36,792 nucleotides of DNA from positions 1 to 36,792 of the forward strand of contig JAZUKV010000027.1 in the NCBI GenBank assembly GCA_045643465.1, given 5' to 3'. Position numbers and translations under genes: made by a program. The stretch comes from CAG-492 sp045643465. Lineage in GTDB: Bacteria; Bacillota; Clostridia; TANB77; CAG-508. Shown piece by piece: positions 1-7,651 of the stretch; positions within the stretch are counted from its first letter, which is position 1, and every line of letters starts with the position of its first letter. The notes beneath the pieces were generated by a model that saw only the letters and a list, made by a program, of their open reading frames with translations, ran no database searches and was not told the origin of the DNA.

Positions 1-9
1 GGAGGTAAT

Positions 10-483
10 ATGCATTTTATTGGTATTATAACAAATAAAAATAGTGAAAATAATATTAAGAAGATAATGCGAAATAATTGTGATGATAACAAAATAATAT
101 TTTTAAATAGTAGTAACTTACAAAATTTTAAAAATGTAATGTTTGACTCTATTGTAATTAATAATGATATTGATAATGAAGAAATATTAAATAAAATTAT
201 ACAAAAATCAAAGTATATATTATGCAATTCAGACATAAAATTTAAAGATGAGATAAAAAATTATAATAATAATAGGGCTATAACATATGGTTTTAATTCA
301 AATGCATTTGTAACCATATCAAGTGTAACAGATGACAATATGTTAATTTACATTCAAAAAGAAATAGAAGGGTATAACAAAATTACAGGAATGCAAGAGA
401 TAAAGTTTGAAAAATATAATAAAAATGTAAATGTTTATGATGGAATGATTGCGACTATAATAAATTTAATATACGAAAAGTAA
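10..483 (+). CDS. Small hypothetical protein, resembles part of a Mur ligase-like domain
   Basis: A 157-residue soluble protein with a strong ribosome site (GGAGGT) directly upstream at the window edge. It has no signal peptide or membrane segment. The middle contains segments like ILCNSD (about residue 71) and AITYGFN (about residue 89), which recall the aspartate- and asparagine-rich strands of Mur ligase or CapB-like proteins. There is no nucleotide-binding loop, so catalysis is not supported. It is followed by an independent promoter for the SSB gene. Function is unknown; the fold resemblance is an impression only. Confidence 0.6.
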   Translation: MHFIGIITNKNSENNIKKIMRNNCDDNKIIFLNSSNLQNFKNVMFDSIVINNDIDNEEILNKIIQKSKYILCNSDIKFKDEIKNYNNNRAITYGFNSNAFVTISSVTDDNMLIYIQKEIEGYNKITGMQEIKFEKYNKNVNVYDGMIATIINLIYEK

Positions 484-536
484 TAATCGAAAAATGCCCA
501 AATTTTAAAAAATATTGAAAAAAATAACTTTTTATG

Positions 537-565
537 TAGACAAAACCAAAAAAGCATAGTATAAT
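537..565 (+). promoter_or_regulatory. Sigma-A promoter of the SSB-like gene
   Basis: TAGACA at 537-542, a 17-base spacer, then a perfect TATAAT at 560-565, about 68 bases before the TTG start at 633. Confidence 0.75.
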
Positions 566-632
566 AGAATCTATAGGAAAAGCAGTAAAAGTATATATAC
601 ATTAGATAAACAAGTAAGGGGAGGAAAAAAAC

Positions 633-1325
633 TTGAATACAAATTATTTAGAAAATAACCATTTAGTATTGGTTGGAAAAGTTACAAGCGATAAAAGATT
701 TAGTCATGAGATATATGGAGAAAAATTTTACATATTTGATTTAGAGGTTCCACGTTTAAGCGGAAATGCAGACATTATACCAATTACTATTTCTGAAAGA
801 TTATTAGAAACTGAAGATTTAGCAATTGATAAAAAAGTTATTGTAGAAGGTCAATTCAGATCTTATAATAGCTATCAAAATGAAAGAAATAAATTAGTTT
901 TAACAGTGTTTGCAAAAGAAGTAAAATTTGTTGAAAATCAAGACGAAGAAATTCAAGCAAGCAAAGATTTCGTATCAAACGAAGTTATTTTAAATGGGTA
1001 CATTTGTAAGAAACCAATTTATAGACAAACACCATTTGGAAGAGAAATTGCAGATTTATTATTAGCAGTAAATAGAGCATATAATAAATCAGATTATATT
1101 CCTTGTATAGCATGGGGAAGAAATGCAAGATTTTGTGAAAATATTGAAGTTGGAACTGAAGTAAGAATTGTAGGTAGGGTTCAATCTAGAACATACGAGA
1201 AAAAGTATGAAGATGGATCATGTGAAACAAAAATTGCATATGAAGTTTCAATATCAAGTTTAGAAGTTGTAAAACAAGATGACAATGAAATTGACGAAGA
1301 AAATCAAGATCAAGAAGCTATATAA
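633..1325 (+). CDS. Single-stranded DNA-binding protein with two OB folds
   Basis: A 230-residue protein that should bind single-stranded DNA in replication or repair. Two tandem OB-fold segments are visible: residues about 8-100 (NHLVLVGKVTSD, ending with KLVLTVFAKEV) and about 114-215 (NEVILNGYICKKPIYRQTPFGRE, then DYIPCIAWGRNARFCE and VRIVGRVQSR). The second copy is closest to classical SSB, which is about 110-170 residues with one fold. The tail is acidic (DEENQDQEAI), as in SSB interaction tails, though it lacks the usual DDDIPF ending. The start is TTG at 633, with GGGGAGG ten bases upstream. It probably works beside the housekeeping SSB elsewhere. Confidence 0.85.
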   Translation: MNTNYLENNHLVLVGKVTSDKRFSHEIYGEKFYIFDLEVPRLSGNADIIPITISERLLETEDLAIDKKVIVEGQFRSYNSYQNERNKLVLTVFAKEVKFVENQDEEIQASKDFVSNEVILNGYICKKPIYRQTPFGREIADLLLAVNRAYNKSDYIPCIAWGRNARFCENIEVGTEVRIVGRVQSRTYEKKYEDGSCETKIAYEVSISSLEVVKQDDNEIDEENQDQEAI

Positions 1326-1328
1326 AAA

Positions 1329-1358
1329 ATAAGCGATTTAATCGCTTATTTTTTTTTC
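1329..1358. terminator. Bidirectional terminator
   Basis: Stem AATAAGCGA / TCGCTTATT (1329-1350) followed by a T run. It ends the SSB gene and, read on the other strand, overlaps the stop of the small minus-strand gene at 1346. Confidence 0.85.
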
Positions 1359-1498
1359 TTTTCTGTAGGTATAATAATATTATTTTTATCTACTGCATTT
1401 TTCTTTTTATTATTTAAATTTAAATGATCTTTTACATCTGAAATATTTAAATTTTTTCCATCACTTGTAACTATTTTAATTTTTTTTGAATTTGTCAT
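1346..1498 (-). CDS. 50-residue lysine/asparagine-rich small protein
   Basis: A short frame starting at ATG (complement of 1496-1498), with GGAGTG about ten bases upstream, ending at TAA (1346-1348). The product is basic and polar: it opens MTNSKKIKIVTSDGKN and ends PTEKKKK. There is no membrane segment. It lies 19 bases after the single-pass protein at 1518-1850 on the same strand, so they likely form one transcript ending at the shared hairpin. I do not recognise the family. Confidence 0.55.
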   Translation of the reverse strand: MTNSKKIKIVTSDGKNLNISDVKDHLNLNNKKKNAVDKNNIIIPTEKKKK

Positions 1499-1517
1499 AT
1501 ATCTCACACTCCATATA

Positions 1518-1850
1518 TTAATTTATAGAATTCATTATTTGCTCTACAATAATTTCAGACTGTTGACTATATTCCATATTTTCATTATAAGTGTCATCAT
1601 CATGACTAGTATTAGAAACATTGTTATCTGAAGAAATTGTTGAAAAATTACTTAAATTTTTTACAGTATTTTTTGGTTTATTAATGGTTTTATTTTGCTC
1701 TGCATTTTGTGTAATTGAATTTGTTTCAGATTTTGCAAACGCATTATTGCAAACTAAAATTACTGTAAATATGACAGCAATTGTACATAAAAAAATAAAA
1801 ATTAACAATACTAAACTAATTTCTTTTCTTCTAAGTGGTAGTGATTCCAT
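1518..1850 (-). CDS. Single-pass membrane or secreted hypothetical protein
   Basis: 110 residues. A short basic N-terminus (SLPLRRKE) is followed by one long hydrophobic segment at about residues 12-38 ending in NNAFAKSE, which looks like a signal peptidase site (AFA-K). The rest is low-complexity, Asn/Ser/Thr-rich and predicted extracytoplasmic. GGAGGA lies eight bases before the ATG. Function is unknown. Confidence 0.6.
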   Translation of the reverse strand: MESLPLRRKEISLVLLIFIFLCTIAVIFTVILVCNNAFAKSETNSITQNAEQNKTINKPKNTVKNLSNFSTISSDNNVSNTSHDDDTYNENMEYSQQSEIIVEQIMNSIN

Positions 1851-1961
1851 AATTTTATCCTCCGTAAAATTTATTAATTTAATAATAACACATATATTAA
1901 AAAAAATCTAGAATTATTATTATTTTTTGTTTTTTATATAAAATATAATCGAAAAATTATA

Positions 1962-1990
1962 TTGACAGAATTACTTGTGAATGATTTAAT
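1962..1990 (+). promoter_or_regulatory. Sigma-A promoter of scpB
   Basis: TTGACA (1962-1967), 17-base spacer, TTTAAT (1985-1990). The -35 box coincides with an apparent upstream TTG start in the scpB frame, so translation must begin downstream at 2013. Confidence 0.8.
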
Positions 1991-2012
1991 AAGAAGGAAA
2001 AGAGGTTATAAG

Positions 2013-2567
2013 ATGAACGAAAAATTAATAATTGAGTCTATATTGTTTTCTACAGGAAGACAAGTTGAAATAAAAGAGCTAGCAATAGTTTTAGAAAAAA
2101 GCTTAGAAGAAACAACAAATTTAATTGAAGAGCTAAAAAATGAATATGATGAGCAAAATAGAGGATTTGAAATAATAAAAGTTAACGAGTCATATCAAAT
2201 GTGTTCAAGAAAAATATACTATAATTTTATAGAGCAAGTTTCTGATAAAAAATCCAGACCAACATTATCTAATGCATCCATGGAAATAATTTCTATAATA
2301 GCATATAATCCTAATATTACTAGAGCACAAATAGAAGCAATAAGAGGTGTAAGCTCAGATGGAACTATTTATAAATTACTAGAATATGGGCTTATAGAAG
2401 AATCTGGAAAAATGGATGCTCCTGGAAGACCTACTATGTATGTAACTTCAAATAAGTTTTTAAAAATGTTTGGTCTATCTAGCTTAGATGAATTACCTGA
2501 ATTACCAAAATACAAATTGGATGAAAATCAACAAATTATAATAGAAGATGAAGAGCATGAAAATTAA
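2013..2567 (+). CDS. scpB: Segregation and condensation protein B
   Basis: 184 residues, the usual size for ScpB, the winged-helix kleisin-associated subunit that bridges ScpA and SMC in chromosome condensation. Recognisable family segments are the N-terminal IIESILFSTGRQVE, the central NASMEIISIIAYNPNITRAQIEAIRGV (second winged helix) and the C-terminal LIEESGKMDAPGRP, LYVTSNKF-like and FGLSSLDELPELP stretches. ATG 2013 is chosen because AGAGG lies eight bases upstream and the longer frame would begin inside the promoter. scpA is not adjacent here. Confidence 0.95.
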   Translation: MNEKLIIESILFSTGRQVEIKELAIVLEKSLEETTNLIEELKNEYDEQNRGFEIIKVNESYQMCSRKIYYNFIEQVSDKKSRPTLSNASMEIISIIAYNPNITRAQIEAIRGVSSDGTIYKLLEYGLIEESGKMDAPGRPTMYVTSNKFLKMFGLSSLDELPELPKYKLDENQQIIIEDEEHEN

Positions 2568-2610
2568 AAATGAAAGATATTTAGAGATAACTAAATATCT
2601 TTCATTTTTT
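2566..2610. terminator. Bidirectional terminator between scpB and nth
   Basis: AAAATGAAAGATATTTA pairs with TAAATATCTTTCATTTT around an eight-base loop, with T runs on both strands. The stem includes the last codons of nth. Confidence 0.85.
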
Positions 2611-3232
2611 TATAATATGCACAAAGATGTGATATAGAGCAATTAGCACAATTAGGAGTAGGGGCTTTGCAAGTATATCTACCATGCCAAACAAATAAAT
2701 GGTTTACATCTTTTAAGTATTCATTAGGTATAATTTTTAATAAATCTTGTTCAATTTTTTGTGGGTCTGAATTTTTTGATAAGCCTATTCTATTTGAAAT
2801 TCGTTTTACATGAGTATCTACAGCAATACCTTGTGGATTATTAAAGGCATCTAGCATTATTACATTAGCTGATTTTCTTCCAATTCCTGGAAGTCTTATT
2901 AAATCATCCATATTATTAGGAACAATTCCGTTAAATTCTGATTCTATCATTATTGCCATATTTTTTACATTCTTGGCTTTATTTTTATAGAAACCACAAG
3001 GATGTAATATATTTTCTAATTCTGTTATGTCTAAATTTAAAAAATCTTTTGGTTTATTATATTTTGAAAAAAGTGCAGGTGTAGTTAAATTTACTCTTGC
3101 ATCAGTACATTGGGCAGATAACATAACAGCTATTACTAATTCAAATGGAGTTGAAAAATCTAAACTACATTTAGCTTCTGGGTATGCATTTTTTAAAGTT
3201 AAAATTAATTCTATAATTTGCTTTTTATTCAT
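2591..3232 (-). CDS. nth: Endonuclease III (DNA glycosylase/AP lyase)
   Basis: 213 residues. This base-excision-repair enzyme removes oxidised pyrimidines and cuts at abasic sites. The helix-hairpin-helix LPGIGRKSA carries the Schiff-base lysine K120, and VDTHVKR carries the catalytic aspartate D139, at the same spacing as the Escherichia coli enzyme. The C-terminal iron-sulfur site is complete: C188-x6-C195-x2-C198-x5-C204. The start is the second in-frame ATG (3232) because AGGAGT lies between the two candidate ATGs; the upstream ATG at 3247 lacks its own site. Convergent with scpB and divergent from the spoVM pair. Confidence 0.96.
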   Translation of the reverse strand: MNKKQIIELILTLKNAYPEAKCSLDFSTPFELVIAVMLSAQCTDARVNLTTPALFSKYNKPKDFLNLDITELENILHPCGFYKNKAKNVKNMAIMIESEFNGIVPNNMDDLIRLPGIGRKSANVIMLDAFNNPQGIAVDTHVKRISNRIGLSKNSDPQKIEQDLLKIIPNEYLKDVNHLFVWHGRYTCKAPTPNCANCSISHLCAYYKKMKDI

Positions 3233-3303
3233 AAAAACTCCTTTCATAATGTAACATAATTCTAATAAACATAATATAATAAAATAAAAGGAGGTAATAA
3301 ATT

Positions 3304-3453
3304 ATGTTCTGTATGTTGAAAAAAACTTTTGGGGTATGTCTAATAGGTGTTGGGTTAGGTATGTTATTAGTATTATTACTTCCATTAACAGGTTGGTTAT
3401 TTTCAATAGGGATTACACTAACTATATTAGGTTTAATTTGGCTTGCAAATTAA
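3304..3453 (+). CDS. 49-residue membrane protein preceding spoVM
   Basis: ATG at 3304 with AGGAGGT ten bases upstream. The product is almost entirely hydrophobic: a short head (MFCMLKKTFG) and two predicted membrane helices joined around LPLTGWLF, ending in IWLAN. It sits 25 bases before spoVM and shares its transcript. A CATAATAT at 3270-3277 fits the CATAnnnT -10 of sigma-E, which controls spoVM in Bacillus subtilis, but no convincing -35 is seen. A sporulation role is inferred from position only. Confidence 0.65.
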   Translation: MFCMLKKTFGVCLIGVGLGMLLVLLLPLTGWLFSIGITLTILGLIWLAN

Positions 3454-3478
3454 ATAAATTGAGAGGTGATATTTTTAA

Positions 3479-3556
3479 ATGACTATAGTAGTAAAAAAAG
3501 TACCTAAATATTTAAGAGGTATTGTAAAATTAATTTTTGGTATTAAAAATACATAA
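3479..3556 (+). CDS. spoVM: Stage V sporulation protein M
   Basis: A 25-residue frame with GAGGTGAT upstream. The product opens MTIVVKKVPKYLRGIVK and ends IFGIKNT. It matches the SpoVM pattern: an N-terminal beta-like stretch, the KxPK(F/Y)LxGIV core with the helix-breaking proline at position 9, then an amphipathic helix. SpoVM is about 26 residues, inserts into the curved outer forespore membrane and anchors SpoIVA for coat assembly. Its position next to rpmB is the same neighbourhood as in Bacillus subtilis, although here the two converge. It marks the organism as an endospore former. Confidence 0.88.
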   Translation: MTIVVKKVPKYLRGIVKLIFGIKNT

Positions 3557-3562
3557 AAAACA

Positions 3563-3622
3563 GATAATGGACGTTGCATATAAAGTTATTAAAATAACCC
3601 CATATGTAACGTCCACTATTAT
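3563..3622. terminator. Convergent hairpin between spoVM and rpmB
   Basis: A long inverted repeat: GATAATGGACGTTGCATAT pairs with ATATGTAACGTCCACTATT (two mismatches), with further pairing in the AGTTATT/AATAACC loop region. T tracts are weak, so termination is inferred from position and symmetry. Confidence 0.65.
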
Positions 3623-3624
3623 AA

Positions 3625-3816
3625 TTAAGCATTTTTTAAACTACGTAAACATTTTGAACATACACACATTTTTTTAGATTCTCCGTTAACATCAAATGTT
3701 ACTGTTCTAAGATTTGGTTTGAATGTTCTTGTTGCTCTTCTACTAACGTGAGAACGAGCTATAGAAATTTTATTTCCATATGATTGTGTTTTATCACATA
3801 ATGCACATTTAGCCAT
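3625..3816 (-). CDS. rpmB: 50S ribosomal protein L28
   Basis: 63 residues, the normal length for L28. The zinc-binding form is seen: CALC near the N-terminus (AKCALCDKTQSYGNKIS) and CVCSKC near the end. The core SHVSRRATRTFKPNLR is the family signature. ATG at 3816 is preferred over an upstream GTG that overlaps the AGGAGGTG ribosome site. Confidence 0.97.
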   Translation of the reverse strand: MAKCALCDKTQSYGNKISIARSHVSRRATRTFKPNLRTVTFDVNGESKKMCVCSKCLRSLKNA

Positions 3817-4005
3817 GATTTTTTGCACCTCCTATATGCGTTATTAAAATTGACTAATACAAATATTAACACATATTTTGAAAAAAAACAAGTATTTTTG
3901 AATATTTCTAAAGTTTTTTTCAAATAATAGTAATAAAAATTACAAATATATGCAAGTGTTAGTTGAATTTTTACACTAAGCAAAAAAGTAAAAAGGGGAG
4001 TAAAC

Positions 4006-4683
4006 GTGTTAATAATATTTATAAGATCAATTATTTTGTATATTTTAGTATTAGTTGTTATGAGACTTATGGGGAAAAGGGAAATAGGGCAACTTCAACC
4101 ATTTGAATTAGCAATAGCCATAATGATAGCCGATTTGGCGACAATTCCTATGAGTGAGTCAGGAATACCAATTTTTAATGGTATTATACCAATTCTTGGT
4201 TTATTAGTTATGCATTTGATTATATCATTTATAAATATGAAAAGTATGAAAATGAGAGCTCTTATTTGTGGAAAACCAAGTATATTAATTTATAGAGGAA
4301 AAATAAATGAAGCTGTTATGAGAAAAGAACGTTTTACAATTAATGAATTACAAGAGCGATTGAGAGGTAATAATATTAGTGACATTGGTGATGTTGAATA
4401 TGCAATATTAGAAACGAGTGGACAAGTGAGTGTCATAGAGAAACCAGAAAAAAGAAATGCAAAGCCTGAAGATTTTAATATTATTCCTGAGTATGAAGGT
4501 ATTTCATATGATTTAGTAATTGATGGTATTATAATGAATGAAAATTTAAAATTACTAAATAAAGATTATAAATGGCTAAAACAAGAAGTAAATAAATTTA
4601 ATATGGAACCTGAAGAAGCTTTAATAGTTACAATTAATGGAAAAGGAAACTTTTTTTGTCAAAAGAAGGATAAGAAAAATTAA
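4006..4683 (+). CDS. DUF421/YetF-like membrane protein
   Basis: 225 residues. Three N-terminal membrane helices (about residues 1-18, 35-50 and 56-78) contain the family signature RLMGKREIGQLQPFELAI. The C-terminal soluble part includes the DUF421 segments CGKPSILIYRGKINE, MRKERFTINEL and GDVEYAILETSGQVSV. The start is GTG at 4006 with GGGGAG nine bases upstream. It forms an operon with a DUF4363 protein two codons downstream, a pairing common in spore-forming clostridia. Biochemical function is unknown; some relatives affect spore properties. Confidence 0.9.
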   Translation: MLIIFIRSIILYILVLVVMRLMGKREIGQLQPFELAIAIMIADLATIPMSESGIPIFNGIIPILGLLVMHLIISFINMKSMKMRALICGKPSILIYRGKINEAVMRKERFTINELQERLRGNNISDIGDVEYAILETSGQVSVIEKPEKRNAKPEDFNIIPEYEGISYDLVIDGIIMNENLKLLNKDYKWLKQEVNKFNMEPEEALIVTINGKGNFFCQKKDKKN

Positions 4684-4700
4684 TTATGAGGAGATTAAAA

Positions 4701-5078
4701 ATGAAAAAAGAGCTTATAATTTGCATAATTGTTGTTGCTATAATAATTATAGCTGATGTATTTTCACAAAAATATACAAAAAATGTATTTGGCGAATTAA
4801 GTTATAATTTAGAAGAGCTGAAAAGCAACATAGATAATAAGGAATTTGCAAAAGAAAAAATTTCATATATAAATAATATATGGGATGAAAAATTTAATAT
4901 ATTGACTTGTTATTTGGAACATAATGAATTAGAGAAAGTAAAAAATCAACTAGTTCTTATAGAAACAGCTATAAATGTAGAAGATAAAAGTTTTTTTTAT
5001 GAAGAAACTGATAGAGCATTATACATTATGGAGCATATAAAGGAAAAAGAAAGCTTAAGGATAGATAATATATTGTAA
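4701..5078 (+). CDS. DUF4363-family protein
   Basis: 125 residues: one N-terminal membrane helix (about residues 5-21), then an extracytoplasmic helical domain with the family-like pattern NIWDEKFNILTCYLEHNELEKV. ATG 4701 is used because GAGGAG overlaps the upstream ATG (4686) and sits eight bases before this one. It follows the DUF421 gene immediately and is co-transcribed, ending at the hairpin at 5077. Function unknown. Confidence 0.8.
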   Translation: MKKELIICIIVVAIIIIADVFSQKYTKNVFGELSYNLEELKSNIDNKEFAKEKISYINNIWDEKFNILTCYLEHNELEKVKNQLVLIETAINVEDKSFFYEETDRALYIMEHIKEKESLRIDNIL

Positions 5079-5111
5079 AAATAGAATGTATTTTAAATAC
5101 ATTCTATTTTT
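5077..5111 (+). terminator. Rho-independent terminator after DUF4363 gene
   Basis: AAAAATAGAATGTATTT pairs with AAATACATTCTATTTTT, followed by T residues. Confidence 0.85.
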
Positions 5112-5188
5112 ACATGAATAGTTTTTCCCTCTAAAATAAGGTTTTTACGATTTATGAGAAAAAAATAGTAAAAAAATAAAAAAAAGTG

Positions 5189-5217
5189 TTGACAATTTTT
5201 AGAAATTCGAGTATACT
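5189..5217 (+). promoter_or_regulatory. Strong sigma-A promoter of the tRNA operon
   Basis: TTGACA (5189-5194), 17-base spacer, TATACT (5212-5217), about 20 bases before the first tRNA. Confidence 0.88.
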
Positions 5218-5236
5218 AAACAAGTCGAAAGGAAAT

Positions 5237-5312
5237 GGGCGCATAGCTCAGCTGGGAGAGCATCTGCCTTACAAGCAGGAGGTCATAGGTTCGAGCCCTA
5301 TTGCGCCCACCA
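5237..5312 (+). tRNA. tRNA-Val (anticodon TAC)
   Basis: 76 bases with an encoded CCA end. The acceptor stem GGGCGCA pairs with TGCGCCC, the anticodon loop is CTTACAA, and the T arm contains GGTTCGAGCC. First gene of a three-tRNA transcript. Confidence 0.97.
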
Positions 5313-5354
5313 TTTCAAAAAATATTTAGGCAACACTAAATATTTTTTACTTTT

Positions 5355-5431
5355 GGCTCGGTAGTTCAGTTGGTTAGAACGCTAGCCTGTCACGCTAGAG
5401 GTCGACGGTTCGAGCCCGTTCCGAGTCGCCA
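5355..5431 (+). tRNA. tRNA-Asp (anticodon GTC)
   Basis: 77 bases with encoded CCA. The acceptor GGCTCGG pairs with CCGAGTC (one G-T pair); the anticodon is GTC in CTGTCAC. Same transcript as the neighbouring tRNAs. Confidence 0.97.
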
Positions 5432-5478
5432 TAAAATGATAAATAGGAAAGTATTAATCTTTCCTATTATTCATATAA

Positions 5479-5554
5479 GGCTTGATAGCTCAGTTGGTAG
5501 AGCAGGGGACTGAAAATCCCCGTGTCAGTGGTTCGATTCCACTTCAAGCCACCA
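5479..5554 (+). tRNA. tRNA-Phe (anticodon GAA)
   Basis: 76 bases with encoded CCA. The acceptor GGCTTGA pairs with TCAAGCC; the anticodon loop ACTGAAAAT contains GAA. This tRNA would read the TTT that precedes the CGG recoding codon at 31794. Confidence 0.97.
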
Positions 5555-5580
5555 TAAGATGAATTTAATAAAAATTCATA

Positions 5581-5617
5581 AAAAACTTTGGAAAATGTAT
5601 TCCAAAGTTTTTTTTGT
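5581..5617 (+). terminator. Terminator of the tRNA operon
   Basis: AAAAACTTTGGA pairs with TCCAAAGTTTTT, followed by a T run. Confidence 0.88.
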
Positions 5618-5661
5618 TTTTTATATAGAAGTTTAACAAAAAATGAATTAAAAATATAATA

Positions 5662-5690
5662 TTGACTATGTGATATAAAATTGATAAACT
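5662..5690 (+). promoter_or_regulatory. Sigma-A promoter of the HD-domain gene
   Basis: TTGACT (5662-5667), 17-base spacer, TAAACT (5685-5690), 40 bases before the ATG at 5730. Confidence 0.75.
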
Positions 5691-5729
5691 TTGTGTTAGT
5701 GAAAAAGATATGAAAGGATTAAATCATAT

Positions 5730-6785
5730 ATGGAAAATTATATTGATAAATTAGATGATAAAATAAGAAAATATTTTAGTATTTTAAGTAAAGAATTTCC
5801 AAATTTTTTATTAGAATATATAAATACACCAGTTATGCAAAAACAAGCTGGAATTAGTGTGTCTTGTGGTACATATTATTCAAAAATGTATAATCAAATG
5901 TGGTATTCTAGTTTAGATCATAGTATTGCAGTTGCTTTAATAATTTGGAATTTTACAAAGGATAAAAAACAAACATTAGCAGGATTATTTCATGATATTG
6001 CAACACCTGTTTTTAAACATACAATAGATTTTATGAATAAAGATTATGAAAAACAAGAATCAACTGAAGAATTGACAAAACAAAAGATAATAGATTCAAA
6101 AGAAATAATGGAATTATTAAAAAGAGATGGAATTAACATAGAAGAAGTATGTGATTATCATATATATCCCATTGCTGATAATGATACTCCAATGCTTTCT
6201 AGTGATAGACTAGAATATACATTATCTAATGCTTTAGGTGCTACAGAAAGATTGTGGGATTTAGAAGAAATAGATAAAATATATAATGATATCGAAAAAC
6301 AAAAAAATGAGAATGGCATAGATGAACTAGGATTTAAGACTAAAGAAATTGCTGAAGAATTTGTTCATATAATGAGTGAATTGTCTTGTTTATATCGTAG
6401 AGATAAAACAGTATATTCAATGCAATTTTTAGCAGATACAATGAAAAAGATGTCTGATCAAAAATTAATAACTATAGATGATTTGTATACATTAACAGAA
6501 AAAGAGATAATAGAAAAAATTGAAAATTGTAAAGATGTTAAAATATCAGAAGATTTTAAAAAATGGAAATGTTGTAAAGCAATAAAAACAAGTAATATTT
6601 GTCCAGAAAATGTTTATTTTGTTAATATAGAAAAAAATAAAGTTAGATATATAAATCCATTAGTAAAAATAAATAATACATATAGGAGAATAAAAGATAT
6701 TTCTAATTCAGCTAAATTGGATATACAAAAAACTTTTGACTATAAAATCTCAAAATATATTTATATAGATAATGATTGTATATAA
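5730..6785 (+). CDS. HD-domain phosphohydrolase
   Basis: 351 residues, cytoplasmic. The metal-binding HD signature is seen: H64 (SLDHSIAV), H88-D89 (AGLFHDIATP) and a distal aspartate D159 (SSDRLEYTL), the order used by dNTP triphosphohydrolases and related nucleotidases. The C-terminal 100 residues are basic and lack a recognisable domain. AAAGGA precedes the ATG by eleven bases. It has its own promoter. The substrate is not predictable from sequence; a nucleotide or phosphorylated metabolite is most likely. Confidence 0.85.
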   Translation: MENYIDKLDDKIRKYFSILSKEFPNFLLEYINTPVMQKQAGISVSCGTYYSKMYNQMWYSSLDHSIAVALIIWNFTKDKKQTLAGLFHDIATPVFKHTIDFMNKDYEKQESTEELTKQKIIDSKEIMELLKRDGINIEEVCDYHIYPIADNDTPMLSSDRLEYTLSNALGATERLWDLEEIDKIYNDIEKQKNENGIDELGFKTKEIAEEFVHIMSELSCLYRRDKTVYSMQFLADTMKKMSDQKLITIDDLYTLTEKEIIEKIENCKDVKISEDFKKWKCCKAIKTSNICPENVYFVNIEKNKVRYINPLVKINNTYRRIKDISNSAKLDIQKTFDYKISKYIYIDNDCI

Positions 6786-6849
6786 AATATATTTATAAAA
6801 ATATGATATAAAAGAGCAGAAAATTAAAATATATGAAGAGGTGGAAATA

Positions 6850-7068
6850 ATGGAACCATTTTTAGCTGAATTTATTAAGAATAATAAAATACCAAAGATA
6901 GTAAGAGATTTAGTTATAGTGATAGTTTGTGGATTTATAATATTTTTAGGAATCCTAGTTGGAATAAGTAGCCCAATGGTATGGGGAAAGATATTTGGAT
7001 ATATATTAGCTGTTATGTTTTTAATTATACTAATATATTTAATTATGAAAGTGCATAGTGTAAAATAA
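6850..7068 (+). CDS. Small two-helix membrane protein
   Basis: 72 residues. Two hydrophobic helices (about residues 20-40 and 46-66) follow an amphipathic head (PFLAEFIKNNKIPKIVRD). ATG 6850 is chosen because the alternative GTG at 6841 lies inside the GAGGTGG ribosome site. It follows the HD gene by 64 bases. Family not recognised. Confidence 0.6.
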   Translation: MEPFLAEFIKNNKIPKIVRDLVIVIVCGFIIFLGILVGISSPMVWGKIFGYILAVMFLIILIYLIMKVHSVK

Positions 7069-7149
7069 ATTATATATGTTATTCAACCAGTAGTTTGCAT
7101 AAAAATATTCCACAACGGTATGTGTATTTTTTCAAAATAGCATTACAGG

Positions 7150-7467
7150 ATGATATCACATTACAATGTGTACATAAATGGAAAGTACGAATTTCAAATA
7201 AAAAAGAAGTTTAAAATATTTAAAAATAATTATGAATTAAGTAATGATTATACAGTCGATGGAAGTGCTTTTAATTTGGATTTTAGCATAATAAATAATA
7301 ATGGAAATGAAATTGCTATTATCAATAGAAAATTTTTATCTATAGGAGATAAGTACAAAATAGAAATACTTGATGAAAAAGATGTAAATATTATATTAAC
7401 AATTATAGTGGCTATAACTAACGATATTGACAGAAGTCAAAGTGCTACAGCTGGCTCTTCAAATTAA
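7150..7467 (+). pseudogene. Truncated YxjI/LURP-one-related (Tubby-like) protein
   Basis: 105 codons corresponding to the second half of the YxjI/LOR beta-barrel family. The pattern YNVYINGKYEFQIKKKFKIF, then a DGSAFNLDFSI-like strand and FLSIGDKYKIEI, is typical, but the first 60-70 residues of the usual 160 or so are missing. An in-frame TAG lies at 7138-7140, only 82 bases separate it from the previous gene, and there is no clear ribosome site. The end is also odd: TGGCTCTTCAAA occurs at the last codons (7453-7464) and again at 7488-7499. Most likely a decayed remnant; expression as a short protein is not excluded. Confidence 0.65.
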
Positions 7468-7537
7468 TAAAAATTAGAAATAAGATATGGCTCTTCAAAA
7501 GATAAAATAAATGTAATAATTTTTAGATATGTTAGTA

Positions 7538-7566
7538 TTGACAACTTTTTAAAAATATGTTAACAT
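7538..7566 (+). promoter_or_regulatory. Sigma-A promoter of the leader RNA and GNAT pair
   Basis: TTGACA (7538-7543), 17-base spacer, TAACAT (7561-7566). Transcription should begin near 7573, giving a leader of about 155 bases. Confidence 0.75.
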
Positions 7567-7572
7567 AAGAAA

Positions 7573-7651
7573 TATATTTTAAGAGTTTACCTAGAATATA
7601 ACATTCGAGCGGTAAAGGGTAATAAAATTTACCTACACGAAGTAAGATTAA
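7573..7651 (+). promoter_or_regulatory. Structured leader RNA, candidate riboswitch
   Basis: The region between promoter and terminator folds into defined pieces. TTTACC (7586-7591) pairs with GGTAAA (7611-7616) around an inner GAAT/ATTC hairpin. GGTAA (7618-7622) pairs with TTACC (7629-7633), and the latter could instead pair with GTAA at 7642. A CTACACGAAGTA segment follows. The layout is that of a transcription-attenuation riboswitch. The ACGA element and upstream location recall guanidine-sensing classes (guanidine-IV/mepA motif is one candidate), but this is from memory and unverified. Confidence 0.5.

Noticed and set aside
1962..2012. Upstream TTG start for scpB
   Set aside because: The TTG is part of the TTGACA -35 box; the true start has its own ribosome site at 2001-2005.
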